Source of the DNA: Candidatus Desulfobacillus denitrificans | GTDB lineage: Bacteria > Pseudomonadota > Gammaproteobacteria > Burkholderiales > Rhodocyclaceae | NCBI GenBank assembly: GCA_017347485.1 | Contig: AP021857.1 | Span: 2,647,390 to 2,711,389, forward strand | Direction of reading: 5' to 3' | Length of the DNA: 64,000 nucleotides | In this document: positions 32,251 to 41,223 of the stretch, one piece after another | Layout of the letters: each line of letters starts with the position of its first letter | Position numbering within the stretch: the stretch's first letter is position 1 | The notes under the pieces: generated by a model | Seen by the model: only the letters and a program-made list of their open reading frames with translations | What the model was told of the DNA's origin: nothing | Databases searched by the model: none | Program-made: the position numbers and the translations under genes

Positions 32251-33036
32251 ATGCGCCTCACCATGGATGCGGCCTACACACTTTCGGGATTCGTCGTCGG
32301 CGCCATCGTCGGGCTCACCGGCGTCGGCGGCGGCTCGCTCATGACGCCGTTGCTGGTGCTGCTGTTCGGCGTGCACCCGGCGACGGCGGTCGGCACGGAC
32401 CTGCTCTACGCTGCCCTGACCAAGGCCGGCGGCACGACGGTACATGCCCGCCATGGCAGCGTCGATTGGCGCGTCACCGGCCGCCTCGCCGCCGGCAGCC
32501 TGCCCGCCGCCGCGCTGACGCTGGCCACGGTCGGGTATTTCGATGTCGACCGTGCCGTCTTCTCGCACCTGATTTCCGGCGCCCTCGGCGTGGCGCTGCT
32601 CTCCACCGCCGCCGCCCTCGTCTTCAAGGCGCGCGTGCAGCGCTTCGCCCTCGCCCATCTTTCGGATGCCTGGCACACGCGCCGCGTCGGCCCGGTTACC
32701 GTCGCCGTAGGCGCGCTGCTCGGCGTGCTGGTCTCGCTCTCCTCGGTCGGCGCCGGCGCGCTCGGCGTCACGGCGCTGCTGTTCCTCTACCCGACTCTGC
32801 CGGCGGTGCGCATCGTCGGCTCGGACCTCGCCCACGCCGTGCCGCTGACGCTGGTGGCCGGCCTCGGCCACTGGCTGCTCGGCAACATCGACTGGAGCCT
32901 CCTCGGCGCCCTGCTGCTCGGTTCGCTCCCCGGCATCTGGCTCGGCAGCCATTTCGCCGTGAAGGTGCCGGAGCGCTGGCTGCGCTCGGGACTGGCCGCG
33001 CTGCTCGTCCTCATCGGAACCAAGCTGGTCATTTGA
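32251..33036 (+). CDS. TauE/SafE family sulfite/sulfur-anion transporter
   Basis: 261 residues, about eight membrane helices in two repeats. The glycine motifs of the family are VGLTGVGGGSLMTPLL (near 23) and LVSLSSVGAGALGVTALLF (near 157). The members export or import sulfite, sulfonates or sulfolactate. The first ATG (32251) or the ATG at 32263 (MDAAYTL) may be used; I keep the first. It is the first gene of the cys operon, so transport of sulfate, sulfite or thiosulfate is likely. Confidence 0.87.
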   Translation: MRLTMDAAYTLSGFVVGAIVGLTGVGGGSLMTPLLVLLFGVHPATAVGTDLLYAALTKAGGTTVHARHGSVDWRVTGRLAAGSLPAAALTLATVGYFDVDRAVFSHLISGALGVALLSTAAALVFKARVQRFALAHLSDAWHTRRVGPVTVAVGALLGVLVSLSSVGAGALGVTALLFLYPTLPAVRIVGSDLAHAVPLTLVAGLGHWLLGNIDWSLLGALLLGSLPGIWLGSHFAVKVPERWLRSGLAALLVLIGTKLVI

Positions 33037-33050
33037 ACAAGGAAGACATC

Positions 33051-35126
33051 ATGTCCGCACTCACCCCCCTCGCCGACAACGACGAAATCGCCCACTACGA
33101 GGAGGCGCTCGCCCGCTACCTCGACCTGGAGCTCGACGCCGAGCGCTTCACCGCCCTGCGCCTGCAGCAAGGCGTGTACGGCCAGCGCCAGGATGGCGTG
33201 AACATGGTGCGCATCAAGCTGCCCGGCGGCCGCCTGAGTCCGGCGCGCCTGGCGGCCATCGCCGAAGTGGCGGAGAAGCACGTGCCGCAGCAGGTGGCGC
33301 ACATCACGACGCGGCAGGACATCCAGCTGCACCACGTGCCGCTGGCGGAAACCGGCGCCGTGCTGCGCCGCTTGGCCGAGGACGGCGTGACGACGCGCGA
33401 GGCCTGCGGCAACACCATCCGCAACATCACCGCCTGCCCGCTCGCCGGCGCCTGCCCGCGCGAGCACACCGACGTGACACGGCACCTCGACGGCGCGGTG
33501 GCGCACTTCCTGCGCAACCCGCTCAACCAGCAGATGCCGCGCAAGTTCAAGGTCAGCTTCTCCGGCTGCGAGGCGGATTGCGCCCAGGGCCTGATCCACG
33601 ACCTGGCGCTGATCGCCACGCGACGCGGCGAGCAGACCGGCTTCACCGTGCTCGCCGGCGGCGGCCTCGGCCACAAGCCGCACGAGGCCATCACCGTCGC
33701 CGAATTCATCGAGGAGCGGGACCTGCTGCCGGCCATGGAAGCCGTCATCATCCTGCACAACAAATACTCGGATCGCACCAAGCGCGCCAAGTCGCGCATC
33801 AAGTTCCTGGTGGACCGATTCGGCGAAGCCGGCTTCGTCGCGCGCTTCAACGAGGAGTTCTCGCGCACCCGCGCCGCGCTCGCCGGCAAGCCGGCGCCGC
33901 GGGGCGAGTGGCGCGCCGCCGCGCGCGGGCCGGTGCCTGGTCCCGGCGCGCCGCGCGTCTTCTTCGCCCAGAAGCAGTCCGGCCTCCATGTGGTGCCGGT
34001 CTCCGCGCCGCTCGGCCAGCTCGCGGCTGCCCAGCTCGCCGGACTCGCCGCGCTGCTCGGCGAATTCGGCCTCGACGAAGTGCGCACCACGCAGGACCAG
34101 AACCTGATCGTGCTGAACGTGCCGGCGGCTCGGATCTCGACGTTCACCGCACGCCTGGCCGAGCTCGGCCTGAAGACGCCGCAGGCGGGCGACAACGTCG
34201 TCGCCTGCCCCGGCGCGTCGACCTGCCGGCTCGGCATCACCACCTCGATGCACGCCGCGCCGAAACTCTCCGGCGGCCGGCACGACCTGCGCATCCGCGT
34301 CTCCGGCTGCCACAACGGCTGCGCCCAACCCGAGTCGGGCGACATCGGCCTCTACGGCGAGGGCAAGCGCCAGCACGGCAAGCTGATCCCGCATTACCAG
34401 ATGTACTTCGGCGGCGACGGCACCAGCGCCTGCGGTTCCATCGCGCTGAAGGGGCCGTCGATCCCCTCCGCCCGCATCGAGCAGGCCGTCGCCCGCGTGC
34501 AGAAAACCTACGACGAGGAGCACGTCGAAGGCGAGCGCTTCTTTGGCTGGGCCCAGCGCCAGGGCGCGGAACGCTTCCAGTCCCTGCTCGCCGACCTGAC
34601 CCAGGTGTCGCGCTTCGAGCTGGCCAAGCTCGCGCGCGACCACGGCGACGCGGCGGACTTCCGCGTCGTCTCGCTCGGCGGCGGCGAGTGCGCCTCGGCC
34701 ACCGACGTCGCCATCGGCCGCGCCTTCTTCGACGCCGCGCACGAGCGCGGCTACCGCGAGGCCTTCGTGTTCCAACGAAAACTCGAGGACGCCGCGGCCT
34801 GCGCCGAGGCGCAGCTCAGGCTGGTCGGCGAAGGGCTGGCCGGCTTCCTCGGCGGGGCCAAGTCGAAGGAACTCGCCGACATCGGCGCCGTGCTGCAGGG
34901 ACTGACTTTTGCCGAAGCGCTGGGCGAACGGCTCGGCCGGATTGCCGAAGCCCTGGCGGGCCTGGTCGAGGCCGCCGAAGCCGAGGTGAGACATCTGTTC
35001 GCCGAGATCGACCGCTGGATCGTCGACGCCGCCGCTCTATGCCAGGCGCGCGATCCGCAGCTCGACCTGCGCGGCGCCCTGCCCGTGGTGCCCGCCGCCC
35101 GCAAGACCGAACTGGCCGCCGCCTGA
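33051..35126 (+). CDS. cysI: Nitrite/sulfite reductase hemoprotein (CysI) with C-terminal extension
   Basis: 691 residues. It reduces sulfite to sulfide with siroheme and a [4Fe-4S] cluster. Two ferredoxin-like/siroheme repeats are visible: HITTRQDIQLHHV and ACGNTIRNITACPLAGAC in the first; the cluster cysteines CPGASTC (near 386-392) and SGCHNGC (near 420-424) in the second. Typical single-chain members end near 560-570 residues. Here about 150 further residues, mostly helical, follow from roughly 535 (SLGGGECASATDVAIGRAF). I do not recognise that extension. No CysJ or ferredoxin gene is nearby. Copy 8 of the bipartite word lies in the extension. Confidence 0.92.
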   Translation: MSALTPLADNDEIAHYEEALARYLDLELDAERFTALRLQQGVYGQRQDGVNMVRIKLPGGRLSPARLAAIAEVAEKHVPQQVAHITTRQDIQLHHVPLAETGAVLRRLAEDGVTTREACGNTIRNITACPLAGACPREHTDVTRHLDGAVAHFLRNPLNQQMPRKFKVSFSGCEADCAQGLIHDLALIATRRGEQTGFTVLAGGGLGHKPHEAITVAEFIEERDLLPAMEAVIILHNKYSDRTKRAKSRIKFLVDRFGEAGFVARFNEEFSRTRAALAGKPAPRGEWRAAARGPVPGPGAPRVFFAQKQSGLHVVPVSAPLGQLAAAQLAGLAALLGEFGLDEVRTTQDQNLIVLNVPAARISTFTARLAELGLKTPQAGDNVVACPGASTCRLGITTSMHAAPKLSGGRHDLRIRVSGCHNGCAQPESGDIGLYGEGKRQHGKLIPHYQMYFGGDGTSACGSIALKGPSIPSARIEQAVARVQKTYDEEHVEGERFFGWAQRQGAERFQSLLADLTQVSRFELAKLARDHGDAADFRVVSLGGGECASATDVAIGRAFFDAAHERGYREAFVFQRKLEDAAACAEAQLRLVGEGLAGFLGGAKSKELADIGAVLQGLTFAEALGERLGRIAEALAGLVEAAEAEVRHLFAEIDRWIVDAAALCQARDPQLDLRGALPVVPAARKTELAAA
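34886..34909 (+). repeat. Bipartite word, copy 8 (exact core and partner)
   Basis: The plus strand reads CGCCGT, nine bases (GCTGCAGGG), ACTGACTTT plus T. It lies in the cysI extension as Val-Leu-Gln-Gly-Leu-Thr-Phe, codons ctg act ttt. Confidence 0.88.
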
Positions 35127-35139
35127 GAAAGGACACGAC

Positions 35140-35850
35140 ATGAGCCTGGAAAAGCTTCCGCAGCAGCGCATCGACGAAGCCGTCGCACTGCTCAAGCGCA
35201 TCGAGGCCGGGTTCGCCCCGGCGGCCTTCGCCAACAGCCTCGGCGCCGAGGACATGGTGCTCACCGACCTGATCGCCCGCCACGCGCCCGGCATCGAGAT
35301 GTTCACCCTCGACACCGGCCGGCTGCACGAGGAAACCTACCGCCTGATGCAGCAGGTGGCCGACCGCTACGACCAGCCCCTGCGCGTCTACTTCCCGCAG
35401 CCGGAAGCGGTGCAGCTGTACGCCACGGCGCACGGCGTGAACGGCTTTTATGAGAGCGTCGAGCAGCGCAAGGCCTGCTGCCAGGTTCGCAAGGTCGAGC
35501 CGCTCGGCCGCGCCCTGAAAGGCAAGGCGGCCTGGATCACCGGCCTGCGCCGCGAGCAGGCGGTGACCCGGCGCGACCTGCCTGAGCGCGAATTCGATGC
35601 CGCCCACGGCATCGAGAAGTTCAATCCGCTCGCCGCCTGGAGCGAGGCCGAAGTGTGGGCCTACCTGCATGCCTACGGCGTGCCCACCAACGAGCTGCAC
35701 GCGCATGGCTTCCCCAGCATCGGCTGCGCGCCCTGCACCCGTGCGCTGGCCGCGGGCGAGGACATCCGCGCCGGCCGCTGGTGGTGGGAGGACCCCGCCA
35801 CCAAGGAGTGCGGGCTGCATCCGGCCAAGCGCGACAAGGTGGCGGCATGA
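35140..35850 (+). CDS. cysH: Assimilatory adenylyl-sulfate (APS) reductase, iron-sulfur type
   Basis: 236 residues. The PP-loop-like core has NSLGAEDMV and TLDTGRLHEET. The cysteines of the [4Fe-4S] cluster are present (KACCQVRK near 110 and GCAPCTRA near 195), as is the redox Cys of the C-terminal KECGLH. These mark an APS reductase and not the PAPS enzyme of E. coli, which fits the lack of an APS kinase (CysC) in the cluster. It produces sulfite and AMP using thioredoxin. The cysD start overlaps its stop (ATGA). Confidence 0.95.
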   Translation: MSLEKLPQQRIDEAVALLKRIEAGFAPAAFANSLGAEDMVLTDLIARHAPGIEMFTLDTGRLHEETYRLMQQVADRYDQPLRVYFPQPEAVQLYATAHGVNGFYESVEQRKACCQVRKVEPLGRALKGKAAWITGLRREQAVTRRDLPEREFDAAHGIEKFNPLAAWSEAEVWAYLHAYGVPTNELHAHGFPSIGCAPCTRALAAGEDIRAGRWWWEDPATKECGLHPAKRDKVAA

Positions 35851-36785
35851 CGGGCCTGCTGCTTGAAGAGCGCCGCCGCGCCGCCGAGCCGTCCCTCGAC
35901 CACCTCGACTGGCTGGAAGCCGAGGCCATCCACATCCTGCGCGAGGTCGCCGGCCAGTGCAGCAACCCGGCGCTGCTGTTCTCGGGCGGCAAGGACTCGA
36001 TCTGCCTGCTGCGCCTGGCCGAGAAGGCCTTCCGTCCGGGCAAACTTCCCTTCCCCCTGCTGCACGTCGACACCGGCCACAACTATGCGGAAGTGATTGC
36101 CTTCCGCGACCGGCGCACCGCCGAACTCGGCGAACGCCTCATCGTGCGTTCGGTCGAGGACTCGATGGCCCGCGGCACGGTGGTGCTGAAATCGCCCACT
36201 GAATCGCGCAACAAGCACCAGTCGGTGACCCTGCTGGAGGCCATCGCGGAGTTCGCCTTCGACGCCTGCATCGGCGGCGCCCGCCGTGACGAGGAGAAGG
36301 CGCGCGCCAAGGAGCGCGTGTTCTCCTTCCGCGACGAGTTCGGCCAGTGGGACCCGAAGAACCAGCGCCCCGAGTTATGGAGCCTGTACAACGCGCGCAT
36401 CAACCCGGGCGAGAACATCCGCGCCTTCCCGATCTCCAACTGGACCGAGCTCGACGTCTGGCAATACATCGCGCGCGAGGAGCTGGAGCTGCCCTCGATC
36501 TACTTCGCCCACCGCCGCCCGGTGGTGCGCCGCGGCAGCGCCCTGGTGCCGGTGACGCCGCTGACGCCGGCGAAGGCTGGCGAAACGGTCGAGGAGGTCA
36601 CAGTGCGCTTCCGCACCGTCGGCGACATCGCCTGCACGGCGCCGGTCGAATCCGCCGCCGACACGGTGGAGAAGATCATCGCCGAAACGGCCCTGTCGAC
36701 GATCACCGAGCGCGGCGCCACGCGGCTCGACGACCAGGCGTCGGAAGCCTCGATGGAGCAGCGCAAGAAGGAGGGCTATTTCTGA
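35847..36785 (+). CDS. cysD: Sulfate adenylyltransferase subunit 2
   Basis: 312 residues. PP-loop ATP pyrophosphatase: LLFSGGKDSICLLRLAEKA (near 42-60; SGGKDS is the ATP loop), HVDTGHNYAEVI, and the conserved C-terminal GARRDEEKARAKER ... RPELWSLYNARI. It forms APS from sulfate and ATP together with the CysN GTPase. The start overlaps cysH by four bases; its stop overlaps cysN by one base. The length and motifs match the family. Confidence 0.96.
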   Translation: MTGLLLEERRRAAEPSLDHLDWLEAEAIHILREVAGQCSNPALLFSGGKDSICLLRLAEKAFRPGKLPFPLLHVDTGHNYAEVIAFRDRRTAELGERLIVRSVEDSMARGTVVLKSPTESRNKHQSVTLLEAIAEFAFDACIGGARRDEEKARAKERVFSFRDEFGQWDPKNQRPELWSLYNARINPGENIRAFPISNWTELDVWQYIAREELELPSIYFAHRRPVVRRGSALVPVTPLTPAKAGETVEEVTVRFRTVGDIACTAPVESAADTVEKIIAETALSTITERGATRLDDQASEASMEQRKKEGYF

Positions 36786-38065
36786 TGTCCGCCCGCGAAC
36801 CTTTGCCCGAAGCGCAGATTGAGGACCATGGCCTGCTGCGCTTCCTCACCTGCGGCAGCGTCGACGACGGCAAGAGCACGCTGATCGGACGCCTGCTCTA
36901 CGACAGCAAGTCGATCCTCGCCGACACCCTGCATGCCATCGAGCGCACTTCGAAGAAGCGCGGCCTGGAGGCGGCGGATCTGTCGCTGCTCACCGACGGC
37001 CTGCTGGCCGAGCGCGAACAGGGCATCACCATCGACGTCGCCTACCGCTATTTCTCCACCGGCATGCGCAAGTACATCATCGCCGACGCGCCTGGCCACG
37101 TGCAATACACGCGGAACATGGTGACGGCGGCGTCCACCGCCGACCTGGCCGTCATCCTCGTCGACGCGCGCAAGGGCGTGCTGACGCAGACGCGGCGCCA
37201 TTCCTATATTGCCCACCTCGTCGGCATCCCGCACCTGGTGGTCGCCGTCAACAAGATGGACCTGGTCGATTACTCGCAGGAATTCTTCGATCGCATCCGC
37301 CAGGACTACCTGCGCTTCGCCGCCACGCTGGGCATCCGCGACGTGCGCTTCATTCCGCTCTCGGCGCTCAACGGCGACATGGTGGTGGCGCGCGGCGACC
37401 GTCTCGCCTGGTACGCCGGGCCGACGCTGATGGATATCCTCGAATCGGCCCCGGCCGCGCACGCCGATCCGGGGGAACCTTTCCGCTTTCCCGTGCAGTA
37501 CGTCTGCCGGCCGCGCACGGCGGAGCATCACGACTTTCGTGGCTACATGGGCCGCATCGAGTCCGGCGAAATCCGCGTCGGCGACGAGGTGCAGGTCCTG
37601 CCCTCCGGCCTGAAGACCCGCGTCCGCGAGATCCGCCTGCTCGATCAGTCCCTGCCGGCGGCGCAGAGCGAACGCTCGGTCACGCTGCTGCTGGAGGACG
37701 AAGTGGATGTTTCGCGCGGCGACATGATAGTCAGTCCCGCCGGCACGGCGACCGCGACGAAGCTGATCGAGGCGATGGTGTGCTGGCTGGCGGAAACGCC
37801 GCTCGAACCCGGCCGCAAGTACGTCGTTCGCCACACCACCCGCGAGACGAAGGCGCTCGTCGCAGCCATCGAGTATCGGCAGGACATCAACGCGCTGAAG
37901 CGCATCGCAGGCGGCCGGCTGGAAATGAACGACATCGGCAGCGTCACCTTCAAGCTGGCGCAGCCGCTGTTCGTCGATCCCTATCGCGAGAACCGCGCCA
38001 CCGGTGCCTTCATCCTCGTCGACGAAGCGACGAACAACACCGTCGGCGCCGGCATGATCGTTTAA
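36785..38065 (+). CDS. cysN: Sulfate adenylyltransferase subunit 1 (GTPase)
   Basis: 426 residues, an EF-Tu-like GTPase coupling GTP hydrolysis to APS formation. G1 is GSVDDGKSTL (near 23), G2 EREQGITIDVAYRYF, G3 DAPGHVQYT, G4 NKMDLV, G5 SALNGD, and then beta-barrel domains. It ends without an APS kinase domain, unlike the CysNC fusions. The stop TAA overlaps the stop of the convergent desulfhydrase gene within TTTAAA. A degenerate copy (9) of the bipartite word is in domain 2. Confidence 0.96.
   Translation: MSAREPLPEAQIEDHGLLRFLTCGSVDDGKSTLIGRLLYDSKSILADTLHAIERTSKKRGLEAADLSLLTDGLLAEREQGITIDVAYRYFSTGMRKYIIADAPGHVQYTRNMVTAASTADLAVILVDARKGVLTQTRRHSYIAHLVGIPHLVVAVNKMDLVDYSQEFFDRIRQDYLRFAATLGIRDVRFIPLSALNGDMVVARGDRLAWYAGPTLMDILESAPAAHADPGEPFRFPVQYVCRPRTAEHHDFRGYMGRIESGEIRVGDEVQVLPSGLKTRVREIRLLDQSLPAAQSERSVTLLLEDEVDVSRGDMIVSPAGTATATKLIEAMVCWLAETPLEPGRKYVVRHTTRETKALVAAIEYRQDINALKRIAGGRLEMNDIGSVTFKLAQPLFVDPYRENRATGAFILVDEATNNTVGAGMIV
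37727..37750 (-). repeat. Bipartite word, copy 9 (core one mismatch, exact partner)
   Basis: The minus strand reads CGCCGT, nine bases, ACTGACTAT. It lies in cysN (MIVSPAG), whose codons there, ata gtc agt, are rare in this genome. Confidence 0.6.
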
Positions 38066-39048
38066 ACGGACTCCGGGTAGCCGAACAGTCCGGGGGTGCC
38101 GCCGGTGTGCACGAACAGCAGGGACCGATCCTTGCCGTAGCGGCCGCTGCGCGCCAGCGCGATGAATCCGGCGAAGGCCTTGCCGGTGTAGACCGGGTCG
38201 AGCACCAGTCCCTCGAAGCGCGCCGCCAGCGAAACGGCTTCGCGCATCGCCGCGCTCGGCCTGGCGTAGCCGGGGCCGACGAACTCGTCCATCACGACCA
38301 CCGCGCCATCGAGGCCGACATCTTCCCGTCCCAGAAGGCGCAACGCTTCCATGGCCTGGGCCGTCGCCTGCGCCTCCTGCTCGCGCCGCGTGCCTTCGAC
38401 GGCGATGCCGATCACCGGCGCGCCTCCCGACAGCTTCATGCCGGCCACCACGCCGCCCTGCGTGCCGCCGCTGCCGGTGGCGACGACGACCGCGTCGAAG
38501 CGCACATTTCTGTCATCAGCTTGCGACAGTATCTCTTCCGCGCAGGCGGCATAGCCGAGATTGCCCAGCCCGCAGCTGCCGCCGACGGGAATGCAGTACG
38601 GCCGCCTCCCTTCTGCACGCAATGACTCGGCGCGTGCCGCCATGCGTTCCTCGCGGCTCTCTTGTGCATGTAGCAGGTGCAGGCTTGCGCCGAACATGCG
38701 GTCAAGCAGCAGGTTGCCGCTGTGTAGATAGGCCTCCGTGGCATGATTGCCGCGGCGCAGAATCAACTCGCAGTCGAGTCCGAGTCGGGCGCAGGCGGCA
38801 GCGGTTTGACGCGCGTGATTGGATTGCAGGGCGCCGACCGTCAGCACCGTGTCGGCACCCTGCGCACGCGCCTCGCCGAGGAGGAACTCCAGCTTGCGCA
38901 GCTTGTTGCCGCCGAGGCCGAGGCCGGTGAGGTCGTCCCGCTTGACGTAGAGTTGTGGTCCGCCGAGGTGGGCCGAGAGTCTCGGCAGCTGCTCGATCGG
39001 CGTCGGCAGCAGGGAGAGTGCAGCGCGGGAAAAACGGGACAGATCCAT
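38062..39048 (-). CDS. D-cysteine desulfhydrase / ACC deaminase family PLP enzyme
   Basis: 328 residues. PLP-binding lysine in LGGNKLRKLE (near 51), LQSNHARQTAA near 77, and the phosphate loop GSGGTQGGV (near 193). The family includes D-cysteine desulfhydrase (DcyD, releasing sulfide) and ACC deaminase; the substrate cannot be fixed from motifs alone. Given the convergent cys operon, D-cysteine desulfhydrase is the more likely. It stands leftward after the ribosomal terminator, and its end shares four bases with cysN. Confidence 0.85.
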   Translation of the reverse strand: MDLSRFSRAALSLLPTPIEQLPRLSAHLGGPQLYVKRDDLTGLGLGGNKLRKLEFLLGEARAQGADTVLTVGALQSNHARQTAAACARLGLDCELILRRGNHATEAYLHSGNLLLDRMFGASLHLLHAQESREERMAARAESLRAEGRRPYCIPVGGSCGLGNLGYAACAEEILSQADDRNVRFDAVVVATGSGGTQGGVVAGMKLSGGAPVIGIAVEGTRREQEAQATAQAMEALRLLGREDVGLDGAVVVMDEFVGPGYARPSAAMREAVSLAARFEGLVLDPVYTGKAFAGFIALARSGRYGKDRSLLFVHTGGTPGLFGYPESV

Positions 39049-39078
39049 GCGACCAGCTTAGCAGCCGTCCGCAGAAAC

Positions 39079-39106
39079 GACAAAGCCCGCCGGAGCGGGC
39101 TTTGTC
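39079..39106. terminator. Terminator of the alpha ribosomal operon
   Basis: A perfect 12-base stem GACAAAGCCCGC / GCGGGCTTTGTC with a four-base loop, 15 bases past the rplQ stop and 30 bases before the next gene. The stem begins and ends with A/T, and on the minus strand it is followed by GTTTC. Confidence 0.9.
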
Positions 39107-39121
39107 TCGAAGCGGGAACGC

Positions 39122-39514
39122 TTATTCCGCAGCGACGGGCGCCTCGGCGGCCGGCTCGGGGCGATCCACCAGCTCGACCAGCGCCATCGGCGCATTGTCG
39201 CCCTGGCGGAAACCGAACTTCAGGATGCGCAGGTAGCCGCCGTTGCGGTTGGCGAAGCGCGGGCCCAGTTCGTCGAACAGCTTGGTGACGATGTCGCGGT
39301 CGCGCAGGCGGTTGAAAGCCAAACGGCGGTTGGCGAGCGAGGGCTTCTTGCCCAGCGTGATCATGGGCTCGACGACACGACGCAGTTCCTTCGCCTTGGG
39401 CAGCGTAGTCTTGATCGCCTCGTGAAGTAGCAGCGAGTTGGTCATGTTGCGCAGCATCGCCAGGCGGTGGCTGCTGGTGCGGTTGAGTTTGCGAAGACCG
39501 TGGCGGTGGCGCAT
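39122..39514 (-). CDS. rplQ: 50S ribosomal protein L17
   Basis: 130 residues, starting [17 protein letters not shown], the universal L17 opening, with [15 protein letters not shown] in the core and an Ala/Glu/Pro-rich tail. It is the last gene of the alpha operon (rpsM-rpsK-rpsD-rpoA-rplQ). The terminator 15 bases downstream closes the ribosomal cluster, and the D-cysteine desulfhydrase gene follows on the same strand. Confidence 0.98.
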   Translation of the reverse strand: MRHRHGLRKLNRTSSHRLAMLRNMTNSLLLHEAIKTTLPKAKELRRVVEPMITLGKKPSLANRRLAFNRLRDRDIVTKLFDELGPRFANRNGGYLRILKFGFRQGDNAPMALVELVDRPEPAAEAPVAAE

Positions 39515-39545
39515 GGTATACCTCTTGTTCTATTCGCTGCCGGGA

Positions 39546-40526
39546 TTACGACAGCTTTTCCAAGCCCATCGGGGGCCAGTTCTCGAGCTTCATGCCCAGG
39601 GTAAGGCCGCGGGAGGCCAGCACTTCCTTGATTTCGTTGAGCGACTTGCGGCCGAGGTTCGGCGTCTTCAGCAACTCCGTTTCGGTGCGCTGGATCAGGT
39701 CGCCGATGTAGTAGATGTTCTCGGCCTTCAGGCAGTTGGCGGAGCGAACCGTCAACTCGAGGTCGTCCACAGGGCGCAGCAGGATCGGATCGACCTGGCT
39801 GGGGCGCGGCGCCTCGACGGCAATCGGCGTTCCTTCCAGATCGGCGAAAACGGAGAGCTGCTCCATCAGGACGCGGGCGGCGTAGCGGATGGCCTCTTCC
39901 GGCTCGATGGCGCCGTTGGTCTCGATGTCCATGATCAGCTTGTCGAGGTCGGTGCGCTGCTCGACACGGGCCGACTCGACCGCGTAGGCGACGCGGCGGA
40001 TCGGGCTGAACGAGGCATCGATCAATATCCGGCCGATACCCTTGGTTTCGCTGCTGCTGGGGCGGACGTTGGCCGGCACATAGCCACGGCCGCTCTCGAC
40101 CTTGATCTGCATCTCCAGCTTGCCGCCGGGTGCAACATGGGCAATGACATGCTCGGGGTTGATGATCTCGACGTCGTGGCCGGCCTCGATGTCACCCGCG
40201 GTGACGACGCCCTCGCCCTGCTTGGAAAGGTTAAGAACCGCCTCGCCGCGGTTGTGCATCTTGAGTACGACGCCTTTCAGGTTGAGCATCAGATCGACGA
40301 CGTCCTCGCGTACACCGTCCAGCGTCGAGTACTCGTGCAGCACGCCTTCGATGCTCACCTCGGTCGGCGCCGAGCCGGGCATCGACGACAGCAGGATGCG
40401 GCGCAGGGCATTGCCAAGCGTGTGGCCATAGCCGCGCTCGAACGGCTCCATGACGACGCGGGCATGCACCGGGGAGAGGGTTTGCACATCGATGATGCGC
40501 GGTTTCAGCAGCGAAGTCGCTTGCAT
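39546..40526 (-). CDS. rpoA: DNA-directed RNA polymerase subunit alpha
   Basis: 326 residues. The N-terminal dimerisation/assembly domain (to about 230) contains [20 protein letters not shown], and the C-terminal domain (250-315) contains [16 protein letters not shown] and [17 protein letters not shown], which binds UP elements and activators. It lies between rpsD (40 bases upstream) and rplQ (31 bases downstream), the standard alpha operon order. Length is standard for betaproteobacteria. Confidence 0.99.
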   Translation of the reverse strand: MQATSLLKPRIIDVQTLSPVHARVVMEPFERGYGHTLGNALRRILLSSMPGSAPTEVSIEGVLHEYSTLDGVREDVVDLMLNLKGVVLKMHNRGEAVLNLSKQGEGVVTAGDIEAGHDVEIINPEHVIAHVAPGGKLEMQIKVESGRGYVPANVRPSSSETKGIGRILIDASFSPIRRVAYAVESARVEQRTDLDKLIMDIETNGAIEPEEAIRYAARVLMEQLSVFADLEGTPIAVEAPRPSQVDPILLRPVDDLELTVRSANCLKAENIYYIGDLIQRTETELLKTPNLGRKSLNEIKEVLASRGLTLGMKLENWPPMGLEKLS

Positions 40527-40566
40527 CTGTTTCCCTTCAGGTTCGTTGCGTCAGCGAGACGTCGGG

Positions 40567-41196
40567 TTAGCGCGAATACAATTCGACGACCAGGCTTTCG
40601 TTGATCGTCGCGGGCAGGTCGGTGCGTGCCGGATATGCCTTGAATACCCCCTTGCCGACCTTGGCGTCCACCTCGATCCACTCCGGAAAGCCGCGCGATT
40701 CGGCGGCCTCCAGGGCAGCCTTGACGCGCAGGTGACCGCGCGCCTTTTCGGCCAGCTCGACGGTGTCGCCAGGGCGCAGGTCGTAGGAGGGAATGTTCAC
40801 GCGCTTGCCATTCACCAGCACGCCGTTGTGACGCACCAGCTGGCGCGCTTCCGCGCGGGAAGCGCCGAAGCCCATGCGATAGGCAACGGTGTCGAGGCGG
40901 CTTTCCAGCAGCTGCAGCAGGTTCTCGCCGGTCTGCCCCTTGCGGCGGTCGGCTTCGGCGTACACCTTGCGGAACTGGCGCTCGAGCACGCCATAAGTGC
41001 GGCGGATCTTCTGCTTTTCGCGCAACTGCACGCCATAGCCGGATAACCGCTGGCCGGACTTCTGGCCGTGCTGGCCGGGGGCGTAGGAACGGCGCTCAAC
41101 GGCGCACTTGTCGGTAAAGCATTTCTCGCCTTTCAGGAAGAGCTTTTCGCCTTCCCGGCGGCACTGGCGGCATTTGGCATCTAGGTTGCGGGCCAC
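40567..41196 (-). CDS. rpsD: 30S ribosomal protein S4
   Basis: 209 residues. It has an N-terminal zinc-like cysteine set in this lineage ([24 protein letters not shown]9, C12, C26, C31 spacing) and the S4 RNA-binding domain ([19 protein letters not shown]). It binds 16S rRNA early in assembly and in E. coli represses the alpha operon. The start ARNLDAKCR at 41196 is preceded by a good ribosome site (AGGAGT). Confidence 0.98.
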   Translation of the reverse strand: MARNLDAKCRQCRREGEKLFLKGEKCFTDKCAVERRSYAPGQHGQKSGQRLSGYGVQLREKQKIRRTYGVLERQFRKVYAEADRRKGQTGENLLQLLESRLDTVAYRMGFGASRAEARQLVRHNGVLVNGKRVNIPSYDLRPGDTVELAEKARGHLRVKAALEAAESRGFPEWIEVDAKVGKGVFKAYPARTDLPATINESLVVELYSR

Positions 41197-41223
41197 GGTT
41201 CTACTCCTGACGTTCTCCGGCTC

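Noticed and set aside
698..37750. The bipartite word as a Neisseria-type DUS, a Chi site or a sigma factor promoter
   Set aside because: Its sequence does not match GCCGTCTGAA, GCTGGTGG or known promoter boxes, and it lies inside coding sequences in both orientations. A new signal is a better reading.
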